A DNA stretch of 24,351 nt, from the NCBI GenBank assembly GCA_002469305.1, contig DKEY01000164.1, positions 1-24,351 on the forward strand. Direction: 5' to 3'. The notes below the pieces were generated by a model. That model was given only the letters and a program-made list of their open reading frames with translations. It was not told the origin of the DNA and ran no database searches. This stretch comes from Sulfurospirillum sp. UBA6810. GTDB taxonomy: Bacteria > Campylobacterota > Campylobacteria > Campylobacterales > Sulfurospirillaceae. Made by a program: the position numbers and the translations under genes. Position 1 is the first letter of the stretch, and each line of letters begins with the position of its first letter. This document shows, one piece after another, positions 8,167 to 16,075 of the stretch.

Positions 8167-8599
8167 AAAGGTATTGGGAAGTGTTGTAGAGCTTTTTGTA
8201 TCTAAAGAAGATAAAATAAGAGAGCAAAAAGAGGCATTGACTCTTGAGCTTGATGGGGTATGTGAAGATAGGTTTAAAGGCAAAGATATCACGAGATCTA
8301 TCTTGATAGTTTCGCTTAAAAGCTATGAAATGGCAAAGCAGAAGGGTATAGATATCACAAAAGGAGAATTGGGCGAAAATATACTCGTTGATTTTGATCC
8401 ATATGCACTAGAAGGTGGAACAAAGCTCCGCATAGGAAGTGCTGTTATAGAGATAAGCCAAAGATCCTCTTTATGTAGTAGTCTCTCAAAAATAAATAAC
8501 AAACTTCCAAAGCTTTTGAAAGATAAAAGAGGCATATTTGCCAAAGTTATTTGTGATGGACAGGTGAGTGTGGGTGATGACATATCACTAAATTCTTAA
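8159..8599 (+). CDS. small stand-alone MOSC-domain protein
   Basis: MOSC domains bind sulfur or molybdenum-cofactor intermediates, as in the C-terminus of molybdenum cofactor sulfurase and in YiiM. The 146-residue protein follows the MOSC pattern: GVCEDRFKGKDITRSILIVS, then GELGENILVDFDPYAL, LRIGSAVIEIS, a conserved-position cysteine in SLCSSL (Cys106), and a closing KRGIFAKVICDGQVSVGDDISL. The start at 8159 overlaps the previous gene by 8 bases (ATGAGTAA) and has an AGGAG-type site at 8144-8148. An ATG at 8132 has no such support. A role in sulfur transfer or cofactor maturation for SoxC is an attractive inference, but SoxC-type enzymes do not generally need a terminal sulfido ligand. Confidence 0.75.
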   Translation: MSKKVLGSVVELFVSKEDKIREQKEALTLELDGVCEDRFKGKDITRSILIVSLKSYEMAKQKGIDITKGELGENILVDFDPYALEGGTKLRIGSAVIEISQRSSLCSSLSKINNKLPKLLKDKRGIFAKVICDGQVSVGDDISLNS

Positions 8600-8634
8600 A
8601 GAAGTCTATTGTAAAGATATAGGATTTATTTCAA

Positions 8635-9816
8635 ATGAAAATATTAGTAAAAATAATTTTATTATCTGGGCTGATACTGTCTTTAGCTGGGGCTAGTGAG
8701 CAGATAAAAGCTATAAAAGTACCTGGAAATATCGGAAAAATTGGACCACTTTCTAAAGCATGGCTTTCTGTAGAGTACACAGATGTGATTCTCTATCCAC
8801 ACACAACTACCAAAAAGATTAATCCAGAAGCAAATATACCAGAGGAAAATTTAAAAGCAAAAAAAGTTCGAGTGAAAGCTTTGTATGATGGGAAAAATAT
8901 CTCTTTGCTTCTTGAATGGAAAGATTCTACAAAAAATACGCAAAAAGACTGTTGTACTAGAACATATGCAGATGGCTTTGCTTTTCAATTTCCAACAGAT
9001 TATAGCGATGTTATGAAACTTCCATATATAAGTATGGGAAGCAAAGATAGAAGTGTTGTTGTTCATTTGCGAAAAGCTAGTGAACAAGTCTCTAAGCCAA
9101 AGAGTAATGTGCATTTTCACTCACTAGAAGAATATTATGATACATCCTATACGACAGTTCAAGATAATGAAGATGTTGAAAATGGGCGTACTTTTGTTAT
9201 GGAAGGATTTCGCTCTATAGTTGAGATTAAAGATAAAAATGCTTCAGGTGTGATGGATATGGTTTATAAAGAGGGTGTTTGGAAAGGTACACTCTCAAGA
9301 GAACTAAAAACAGAGTATCTTGATCTTGAAAAAGGAGCATTCCCAATCTCGTTAATTACATGGGATGGGAATGTGAGCAATAGTGATGGCATTGAGTACC
9401 TTAGCCCTTGGATTGGGGTTAAATTGGTTGGTGAGAGGGGTGGATATGAGCTGTTAGATAGCTTGACTACTCAAGTTGATGGCTATGTTGCCAATGGAAA
9501 GAGATTGGCAGTGGAAAATTGTGCGGCTTGTCACAACTTTACAGGTAGTGCTAAGACTTTAGTAAATATGGCACCAGATCTCTCTAATGTTGGAGGATAT
9601 TCTACGTTACAGTATCTTAAAGAGTCGATGCTAGATTCAAGTGCTGTAGTGGTTCCAAACTATAATCCTACAGCAGAGGAAGATTTTCCTTGGTATACTC
9701 TTGATGAAAATGGAAATCTCGCTTCTACTATGCCTTCATATCATTGGATGGATGAAAAGAGTATAAATGATTTAGTTGCATTTTTTAGTAGTTTAAAAGC
9801 ACAAAGTGAAGAATAA
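8635..9816 (+). CDS. EB_dh-domain cytochrome c, probable electron acceptor
   Basis: The 393-residue exported protein has a signal peptide (cleavage after about residue 20, LAGAS-E). An N-terminal region resembles the ethylbenzene dehydrogenase/DMSO-reductase gamma-subunit haem b domain (about residues 25-265). A C-terminal cytochrome c domain follows, with CAACH (296-300) and a likely axial Met in TMPSYHWM (Met366). A CysCys pair (KDCCTRTYADG, about residue 103) lies in the N-terminal domain. EB_dh subunits normally receive electrons from molybdenum enzymes in the periplasm, so with soxCD upstream it may relay electrons to the quinol or cytochrome chain. The haem b ligand residues cannot be confirmed by eye. 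Confidence 0.8.
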   Translation: MKILVKIILLSGLILSLAGASEQIKAIKVPGNIGKIGPLSKAWLSVEYTDVILYPHTTTKKINPEANIPEENLKAKKVRVKALYDGKNISLLLEWKDSTKNTQKDCCTRTYADGFAFQFPTDYSDVMKLPYISMGSKDRSVVVHLRKASEQVSKPKSNVHFHSLEEYYDTSYTTVQDNEDVENGRTFVMEGFRSIVEIKDKNASGVMDMVYKEGVWKGTLSRELKTEYLDLEKGAFPISLITWDGNVSNSDGIEYLSPWIGVKLVGERGGYELLDSLTTQVDGYVANGKRLAVENCAACHNFTGSAKTLVNMAPDLSNVGGYSTLQYLKESMLDSSAVVVPNYNPTAEEDFPWYTLDENGNLASTMPSYHWMDEKSINDLVAFFSSLKAQSEE

Positions 9817-9856
9817 AAAAATTTCACTTACATATAATAATTAAAAAGGATTTTTT

Positions 9857-10018
9857 ATGAGTAGATTAGTTTTAATTATAGCTTCGATATTTTTACCACC
9901 ACTTGCTGTTTTTCTCAAAAAAGGGATTATGCCCACGTTTTGGTTAAACCTTATCTTAACTTTGATATTTTTTATACCAGGTGTTATACACGCACTTTGG
10001 GTTGTTACAAAAGAATAA
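9857..10018 (+). CDS. Pmp3/YqaE-family small membrane protein
   Basis: This 53-residue protein is two transmembrane helices and fits the Pmp3/YqaE pattern well. It has IFLPPLAVFLKKGI (the family's PPLxVF core), NLILTLIFFIPGVIHALWV and a short basic C-terminus. In yeast and plants, Pmp3 relatives help limit membrane potential and cation uptake; the bacterial role is unclear. An AAAAAGGA site lies 6 bases before the ATG. It follows the EB_dh cytochrome by 40 bases and may be the last gene of the sox operon or have its own promoter. Confidence 0.85.
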   Translation: MSRLVLIIASIFLPPLAVFLKKGIMPTFWLNLILTLIFFIPGVIHALWVVTKE

Positions 10019-10195
10019 ACTTAAATAGTTTTTTATAAAAAATAGTAAAAAAATATTTTATATTCTAAGTTACCTTCTGTTACAGTGTCTTGATGAACTT
10101 GTAACAAAATAGCACACTAAAACTTTGTATATATCTACTTTAGGTATGATTTATACTTACTACACATTGTGATTGCATTTAATTTTGGAGGTAAC
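10019..10195 (+). promoter_or_regulatory. regulatory spacer before the ETF-QO gene
   Basis: This 177-base spacer holds an imperfect operator-like inverted repeat: GTTACA (10079-10084), 15 bases, TGTAAC (10100-10105), followed by AAAAT. A candidate -10 box, TATGAT (10145-10150), lies about 40 bases before the ATG. A very good ribosome-binding site GGAGGT (10187-10192) fixes the start at 10196. No gene is present. Confidence 0.4.
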
Positions 10196-11854
10196 ATGGA
10201 TAGCGATAATACAATTTTTTGTGATGTACTGATAGTTGGTGCTGGGCCAGCAGGACTGAGTACGGCAATACATCTTGCAGATGAACTTGAAAAAAAAGGT
10301 TTGCAAAAGCGTATCATGGTAGTAGAAAAAGGTAATGCTGTTGGCGCACATATCCTCTCAGGTGCTATCATAAAGCCAGAGTCACTCAAGGAATTACTCA
10401 CTTGTGAAGAGTTTGAAAAGATACCTTTTGATTGTGAAGTCCAAGAAGATACAACACATTTTCTTTTTGAAAACAGCTCTTATAAACTTCCATTTCATCC
10501 TCCATATATGAACAATATAGGCAATAAAATAGCTTCATTAGGACAAGTATGCAAATACCTAGCATCAGTTGCTGAGGCTAAAGGGGTGGAAGTTTATACA
10601 GGTTTTTCTGTACGAGGATTACTCTATGAAAATGATAAAGTTATCGGTATAAAAACCATAGATACGGGTGTTGATGAGCATGGTAATAAGCTTGAAAATT
10701 ATCAAGAGGGAACAGTTGTCAAAGCAAAGATAGTTGTTCTTGCAGAGGGTATAAGAGGCTCACTTGCAAAAGAGTTAAAAAATAGACTCAATCTCCGTAA
10801 AAACTCAAATGCCCAAGTTTACTCTTTGGGTGTGAAAGAGTTATGGAGTGTTCCTTGTGGAAATATCAAAGAGGGAAGTGTGTATCACACTTTTGGCTAT
10901 CCTTTGAACTCTTGTGAAGAGTTTGGTGGTGGTTTTATCTATGGACTTAAAGATAACAAAGTAGCTATCGGTTTTGTTGTAGGACTTGATTATAAAGACC
11001 CTACTTTTGATCCCCATGCGATTATGCAGGTTTGGAAACAACACCCTCTTGTGAAAAAAATCCTAGATGGAGGGGAACTTATAGAATTTGGTGCAAAAAC
11101 TATCCCAGAGGGAGGTTGGAACTCTATCCCAAAACTTTATGCAGACAATGTTCTTATCGTAGGAGATAGCGCAGGGCTAGTTGCAATGCCAGCGCTAAAA
11201 GGAGTTCATCTTGCTATTACTTCTGGTATGTGTGCAGCAAAAACAGCACTCTATGCACTTGTGAGCGAAGATACAAGTGATGAGAATCTATCTTTATATA
11301 AAAGGCTTGTAGATGCAAGTCGTATAAAAGAGGAGATGTATCCAGTAAGACACTTTAGGGCAGTGATGACTCAGGGCTTGCTTATCGGGGGTATTAAATT
11401 TGGAGTGCAACTTTTAACCAAAGGAGCATGTTTGTTTGTACCAAAACTCGAACAAGATAATGCTACTTTGAAAAAAACATATGAGTATAAGGGAGTGGCT
11501 TTTAAAAAAAGATTTGCTGGCAAACTTGAGTATGATAAAAAGCTCACTTTTGATAAAGACACCAGTGTCTTTTACTCTGGCACCTTTCATGAGGAACACC
11601 AACCAGTACATTTACATGTAGAAAATCCTGAGAGCTTTAGCGAGATAAATATAAAACAATATGGCATGGCGTGTCAGTACTTTTGCCCAGCAGATGTGTA
11701 CGAAGAGATAGTTGATAAGTGTGGTAATCATACGCTTAAAATTCATGCTGAAAACTGTGTACATTGCAAAACTTGCGATATAAAAGCTCCAAATAATGCC
11801 ATAACTTGGATGACACCTTATGGTGCAGATGGTCCACAATACCAAAATATGTAA
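10196..11854 (+). CDS. electron-transfer flavoprotein:quinone oxidoreductase (ETF-QO / FixCX type)
   Basis: ETF-QO takes electrons from reduced ETF and passes them to the membrane quinone, here probably menaquinone. The 552-residue protein is the usual ETF-QO length. It starts with a dinucleotide-binding fold (DVLIVGAGPAGLSTAIHL, GAGPAG at 15-20). Family segments such as NIKEGSVYHTFGYPL, VLIVGDSAGLVAMPALKGVH and FCPADVYE follow. It ends with one [4Fe-4S] cluster (Cys497, 521, 524, 527, in NCVHCKTCD) before YGADGPQYQNM. FixC and FixX are thus one chain. A GTG at 10169 is possible, but GGAGGT points to 10196. The EtfBA fusion gene begins 17 bases after its stop. Confidence 0.92.
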   Translation: MDSDNTIFCDVLIVGAGPAGLSTAIHLADELEKKGLQKRIMVVEKGNAVGAHILSGAIIKPESLKELLTCEEFEKIPFDCEVQEDTTHFLFENSSYKLPFHPPYMNNIGNKIASLGQVCKYLASVAEAKGVEVYTGFSVRGLLYENDKVIGIKTIDTGVDEHGNKLENYQEGTVVKAKIVVLAEGIRGSLAKELKNRLNLRKNSNAQVYSLGVKELWSVPCGNIKEGSVYHTFGYPLNSCEEFGGGFIYGLKDNKVAIGFVVGLDYKDPTFDPHAIMQVWKQHPLVKKILDGGELIEFGAKTIPEGGWNSIPKLYADNVLIVGDSAGLVAMPALKGVHLAITSGMCAAKTALYALVSEDTSDENLSLYKRLVDASRIKEEMYPVRHFRAVMTQGLLIGGIKFGVQLLTKGACLFVPKLEQDNATLKKTYEYKGVAFKKRFAGKLEYDKKLTFDKDTSVFYSGTFHEEHQPVHLHVENPESFSEINIKQYGMACQYFCPADVYEEIVDKCGNHTLKIHAENCVHCKTCDIKAPNNAITWMTPYGADGPQYQNM

Positions 11855-11871
11855 AAGGGGAATTTGAAATC

Positions 11872-13806
11872 ATGACAACAATAATAAGCCTAATGAAACA
11901 AGTTCCACTACCTTCTCAAATGCGTATGGGTGAAGATGGACTGATGGATAGAACTAAAGCGAAGTCCATGATCAATATAGACTGTTCCTTTGCACTAGAG
12001 GCTGGATTACAGCTTAAAGGCATGATGGAAGATGCAAGATTGTTAGTGTGCTCGATGGGACCTCCCTCTTTTGAACACTCTTTAAAAATAGCGATTTCGA
12101 TGGGATATGATGAAGCGTATCTGCTTTCTGATAGAAGACTTGGAGGTTCTGATACGTATGCAACAGGACTTGCCATATCTTCTATGCTCAAACATCTAGG
12201 TTTTGGTAAAGGCTTGAATGAAGATTTTATCGTAGTTGCAGGACGTCAAACTAGTGATGGAGATACTGCGCACGTTCCCTCTCAAGTAGCTGAAAACTTG
12301 GGAATTGCTCAAGCTACTTTTATAGAACATGCAGAGTTTAGTGAGGGAAAGATAATCGCCAAGAGGATTATAGAAGGTGGTTATCAGATATTAAAACTGC
12401 CTACCCCATGTACGCTCTCTTTTACACCAACAGGTATCCCTCCAAGACGTCCTTCTTTATTAGGAGCTATCAAGGCTAGAAATACTCAAGTAAAAGTTTT
12501 TAGCATAGATGATATAAATTTAAGTGATGAAAAGATAGGTCTTTCGGGTTCTCCTACTATCGTAGCAAAAGTAGTCAATATCAAAAGTGAACGCGCTCCT
12601 GTCATCATGAGCAAAGGTGAGAGTATTGAAGAAAAAGTTACTGATTTTATACACAATGTAAAGCTTGGTAAAAATGAGATAGAGACGAGTGTAAAAAAAG
12701 AGAAAGAACAAAAAGAGGCTCCAAGTGATTTTGAGAGAGTTGATTTTAGAAAAGGCTCTTGTGGGATTCTTACTTGGGCTGAAGTAGCAAATGGAAAGAT
12801 TACAAGAGCATCACTTGAGCTTTTAACTCCTGCAAAAAATTTAGCTCAATCTTTGGGACATGATACAAAAGTGAGAACACTACTGATAGGACATAAGGTG
12901 GAGGGCTTAACAAATGAGCTGATATATCATGGCTGTGATGAGGTTATCGTAGTAGAAGATGCACGACTTAGTGAGTATCTTATCTTGCCATTTTCTTCTA
13001 TCTTTGAGCAAGTTATCAAAAAGTATAAACCAGAAATCGCTCTTTTTGCAGCAACAACGGCCGGACGTGAACTAGCTCCAAGAATCGGGGTAAAAACACA
13101 AAGTGGAGTGACAGCTGATTGTACAGCCCTAGAGATAGGTGAACATATAGATAAAAAGAAAAAAGTCATCTATGCCCCGATCTTAGAATCACGTCGTCCA
13201 ACATATGGAGAGTCAAAGCTAGCTACAATCTTAGGTTTTGTTTGTCCTCAAATCTCAACAGCACGTGCTGGAACTTTTGAAGTACCTCAAAGAGATGAGA
13301 ACTTAAAAGGAGAAGTTAGTGCATTTGAGCCAACTTTGAGTGAGAGTGATTTTACGACACAGATACTTCAAACTATAAGAGGTGAGGGTGGACTTGCAAA
13401 TCTTTTTGAAGCTGACATCATAGTCGGTGGAGGGAGAGGAACTCTAGGGGATAATATGTCTTTGGTAAAACAACTCACTGAAGCTTTAAAAGAGAGAGGG
13501 ATAAATGCAGAGTGGGCAAGCAGTAGAGCTGTTGTCGATGTTGGTGCATGTGAGTATGCAAGACAGATAGGACAAACAGGCAAGAGTGTACGACCAAAGG
13601 TTTATATAGCTATCGGCATTTCAGGAGCTTTGCAGCATTTAGCAGGGATAAAAGAGGCAGAAACTATCATAGCGATTAATAAAAATCCAAAAGAAACAAT
13701 ATTTTCTAATGCAGATTTTGGTATAGTTGGCGAATATAATGACGTAGTACCTGAACTTATAAAGCAAGTGAAACGAGGCTTTGTATTTGGGCTTGATAAA
13801 AAGTAA
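11872..13806 (+). CDS. etfBA: EtfB-EtfA fusion, bifurcating-type electron-transfer flavoprotein
   Basis: ETF is normally a heterodimer; here beta and alpha are one 644-residue chain. The beta part (about residues 1-255) begins MTTIISLMKQVPLPSQ and carries GRQTSDGDTAHVPSQVAENL (124-143). This resembles the GRQAIDGDTAQVGP loop of bifurcating EtfB, which holds the second FAD, rather than the AMP-binding loop of mitochondrial ETF. A charged linker (about 265-300, Lys/Glu-rich) leads to the alpha part with GGGRGT (519-524), QIGQTGKSVRPKVYIAIGISGA and NADFGIVGEYNDVVP. The start at 11872 follows AAGGGG (11855-11860). It lies between ETF-QO and NfnAB. Fused ETFs are known in some archaea; I am not sure how common they are in this phylum. 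Confidence 0.9.
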   Translation: MTTIISLMKQVPLPSQMRMGEDGLMDRTKAKSMINIDCSFALEAGLQLKGMMEDARLLVCSMGPPSFEHSLKIAISMGYDEAYLLSDRRLGGSDTYATGLAISSMLKHLGFGKGLNEDFIVVAGRQTSDGDTAHVPSQVAENLGIAQATFIEHAEFSEGKIIAKRIIEGGYQILKLPTPCTLSFTPTGIPPRRPSLLGAIKARNTQVKVFSIDDINLSDEKIGLSGSPTIVAKVVNIKSERAPVIMSKGESIEEKVTDFIHNVKLGKNEIETSVKKEKEQKEAPSDFERVDFRKGSCGILTWAEVANGKITRASLELLTPAKNLAQSLGHDTKVRTLLIGHKVEGLTNELIYHGCDEVIVVEDARLSEYLILPFSSIFEQVIKKYKPEIALFAATTAGRELAPRIGVKTQSGVTADCTALEIGEHIDKKKKVIYAPILESRRPTYGESKLATILGFVCPQISTARAGTFEVPQRDENLKGEVSAFEPTLSESDFTTQILQTIRGEGGLANLFEADIIVGGGRGTLGDNMSLVKQLTEALKERGINAEWASSRAVVDVGACEYARQIGQTGKSVRPKVYIAIGISGALQHLAGIKEAETIIAINKNPKETIFSNADFGIVGEYNDVVPELIKQVKRGFVFGLDKK

Positions 13807-13822
13807 ATTTGAGGAAAAAGTA

Positions 13823-16069
13823 GTGTATGAAGTAATGAGTAAAAGATATTTGGCTGAAAATATCTTATCTATGGACATAAAAGCACCAAGACTTGCACAA
13901 AAAGCGATGCCAGGTCAATTTTTGATAGTAAAAACTGATGAATATGGAGAGAGAATTCCTTTAACTATATGTGATTATGATAAAGAAGAAGGAACGATAA
14001 ACATAGTTTTCCAAGTTGTTGGGAAAAGTACTCTTGATATGGAAAACCTTGAGATAGGAGATCACTTTCAAGATGTGGTTGGGCCTCTTGGACAGATGAG
14101 TGAATTTATCCATGAAGATATAGAAAAACTCAAAAAAGAGAGCTTTGTTTTTATTGCTGGCGGTGTTGGAACAGCTCCTATCTATCCTCAGGTCAAGTGG
14201 TTTGTTGACAATGGCTTGGATGTAGATGTGATTATCGGTTCTCGTAACAAAAGTTTACTTATCTTAGAAGATGACTTTAGAGAACTCACACCAAATGTAC
14301 ATATCTGCACAGATGATGGCTCTTATGGTTTTCATGGAAATGTTACACAACTCCTTGAAAAGCTAGTGGTAGAAGATGGCAAAAAATTTACTCATGCTGT
14401 GGCTATCGGTCCTATGATTATGATGAAATTTGCAGTATTGATGACTAAAAAACTGGGTATCCCAACTACGGTGAGCTTAAATCCTTTAATGGTTGATGGT
14501 ACAGGGATGTGTGGGGCATGTAGAGTTGAGATAGATGGTGCAGTAAAATTTGCTTGTGTTGATGGTCCTGAGTTTGATGGCTTTAAAGTAAACTTTGATG
14601 AAGCGCAAAAAAGGCTCAGATTGCGTGAAGAGAATCTGCTAGAAGAGGATGATGAAAATGAAGATTGTCCTATCCATCATGAAAAACACAATGATGCAAA
14701 AAAACGCTCAAACCCTCGTATGAGAGATGCGATAAAAAGAATTAAAAGTTTTGATGAAGTCAATCTTGGATTTACTTTAGAAGAAGTAGTCAATGAAGCA
14801 AATAGATGTTTAGAGTGTAAAAAACCAAGATGTGTTGCTGCTTGTCCTGTGGGCATTGATATTCCTGGGTTTATAAGAAGGCTTAAAGATGCAGATATCA
14901 TGGGAGCAGCTGAGGTTTTAAGTGAACATACAAAACTTGCTTCTGTTTGTGGTAGAGTTTGTCCGCAAGAAAAACAGTGTGAGGGCGTATGTATAACAGG
15001 TATCAAGCAAGAACCAGTAGCGATAGGTTTACTTGAGAGATTTGTTGGAGACTGGGCGCTTTCAAATTATGAAGTGCAAGAGCCTGTAAAAAATGGAAAG
15101 AAAGTAGCAGTGGTAGGAAGTGGGCCTGCTGGACTTGCAGCTTCAGCTGAACTCGCTAAGATGGGTTATAGTGTAGATGTATTTGAATCTTTACATAAAC
15201 TTGGTGGTGTACTTACGTATGGCATCCCCTCTTTTAGATTGCCAAAAGAGATAGTCGAGGGGGAGATAGAGAGGATTAAAAAGCTTGGAGTTACTTTTCA
15301 TACAAACGTAGTTATCGGTAAAACTTTGATGATAGATGAACTACTTGATGGTGAGTTTGAAGCTGTATTTGTCGGTAGTGGAGCAGGTTTCCCTAGATTT
15401 ATGGGAATCAAGGGTGAAAATGCACTTGGAGTACTTTCAGCAAATGAGTTTTTAACAAGAGTAAACCTTATGAAAGGAAACTCAAAAGAGTATCATACCC
15501 CAACAACTATAGGTAAAAAAGTAGCTGTTATAGGCGCAGGCAATGTCTCTATGGACGCAGCACGTGTAGCAAAAAGACTTGGAGTACAGACAAGTATAGT
15601 TTACAGAAGAAGTGCACAAGAGATTCCCGCTCGTGCAGAAGAGGTAGAACATGCACATGAAGAGGGGATAGAGTTAAGCCTTTTAACAAACCCTGTTGAA
15701 ATACTTGCCGATGAAAATGGACATGTATGTGGGCTTAAATGTGTGAAAATGGAGCTAGGAGCTGCTGATGCGAGTGGAAGACGCTCATCAAAACAGATAG
15801 AGGGTTCTGAGTTTGTGATGGATGTAGATACTGTTATCATGTCCATAGGTACTATGCCAAATGACTTGGTAACGGCAAGCACAAAAGGTTTGGAGACAAA
15901 TGCGAAAGGAACTATCTTTATCAAAGAGGGTTTTACTGGGACTTCACGTAAAGGGGTATTTGCTGGGGGTGATATCGTTACAGGTGCAGCAACTGTTATC
16001 GAAGCGATGGGCGCAGGTAAGAGGGCAGCTCATGAGATAGATACTTACATCAAAACAAAACAAGGTTAG
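13823..16069 (+). CDS. nfnAB: NfnA-NfnB fusion, NADH-dependent ferredoxin:NADP reductase type
   Basis: This 748-residue chain combines both Nfn subunits. The NfnA part (about 1-265) is a ferredoxin-NADP-reductase-like flavoprotein (RIPLTICDYD, FIAGGVGTAPIYPQVK). Its [2Fe-2S] ligand pattern matches the family: Asp225, Cys230, Cys233 and Cys245 in MVDGTGMCGACR and FACVDGPEFDG. An acidic linker with CPIHHEKH leads to NfnB. NfnB has two [4Fe-4S] motifs (Cys329/332/337/341 and 376/380/386/390) and two GxGxxG folds (GSGPAG 432-437, GAGNVS 571-576). Nfn bifurcates NADPH electrons to NAD and ferredoxin, or runs in reverse. The GTG at 13823 has GAGGA (13811-13815) and gives the usual N-terminus; a later ATG (13835) is possible. 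Confidence 0.9.
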   Translation: MYEVMSKRYLAENILSMDIKAPRLAQKAMPGQFLIVKTDEYGERIPLTICDYDKEEGTINIVFQVVGKSTLDMENLEIGDHFQDVVGPLGQMSEFIHEDIEKLKKESFVFIAGGVGTAPIYPQVKWFVDNGLDVDVIIGSRNKSLLILEDDFRELTPNVHICTDDGSYGFHGNVTQLLEKLVVEDGKKFTHAVAIGPMIMMKFAVLMTKKLGIPTTVSLNPLMVDGTGMCGACRVEIDGAVKFACVDGPEFDGFKVNFDEAQKRLRLREENLLEEDDENEDCPIHHEKHNDAKKRSNPRMRDAIKRIKSFDEVNLGFTLEEVVNEANRCLECKKPRCVAACPVGIDIPGFIRRLKDADIMGAAEVLSEHTKLASVCGRVCPQEKQCEGVCITGIKQEPVAIGLLERFVGDWALSNYEVQEPVKNGKKVAVVGSGPAGLAASAELAKMGYSVDVFESLHKLGGVLTYGIPSFRLPKEIVEGEIERIKKLGVTFHTNVVIGKTLMIDELLDGEFEAVFVGSGAGFPRFMGIKGENALGVLSANEFLTRVNLMKGNSKEYHTPTTIGKKVAVIGAGNVSMDAARVAKRLGVQTSIVYRRSAQEIPARAEEVEHAHEEGIELSLLTNPVEILADENGHVCGLKCVKMELGAADASGRRSSKQIEGSEFVMDVDTVIMSIGTMPNDLVTASTKGLETNAKGTIFIKEGFTGTSRKGVFAGGDIVTGAATVIEAMGAGKRAAHEIDTYIKTKQG

Positions 16070-16075
16070 GCATAG

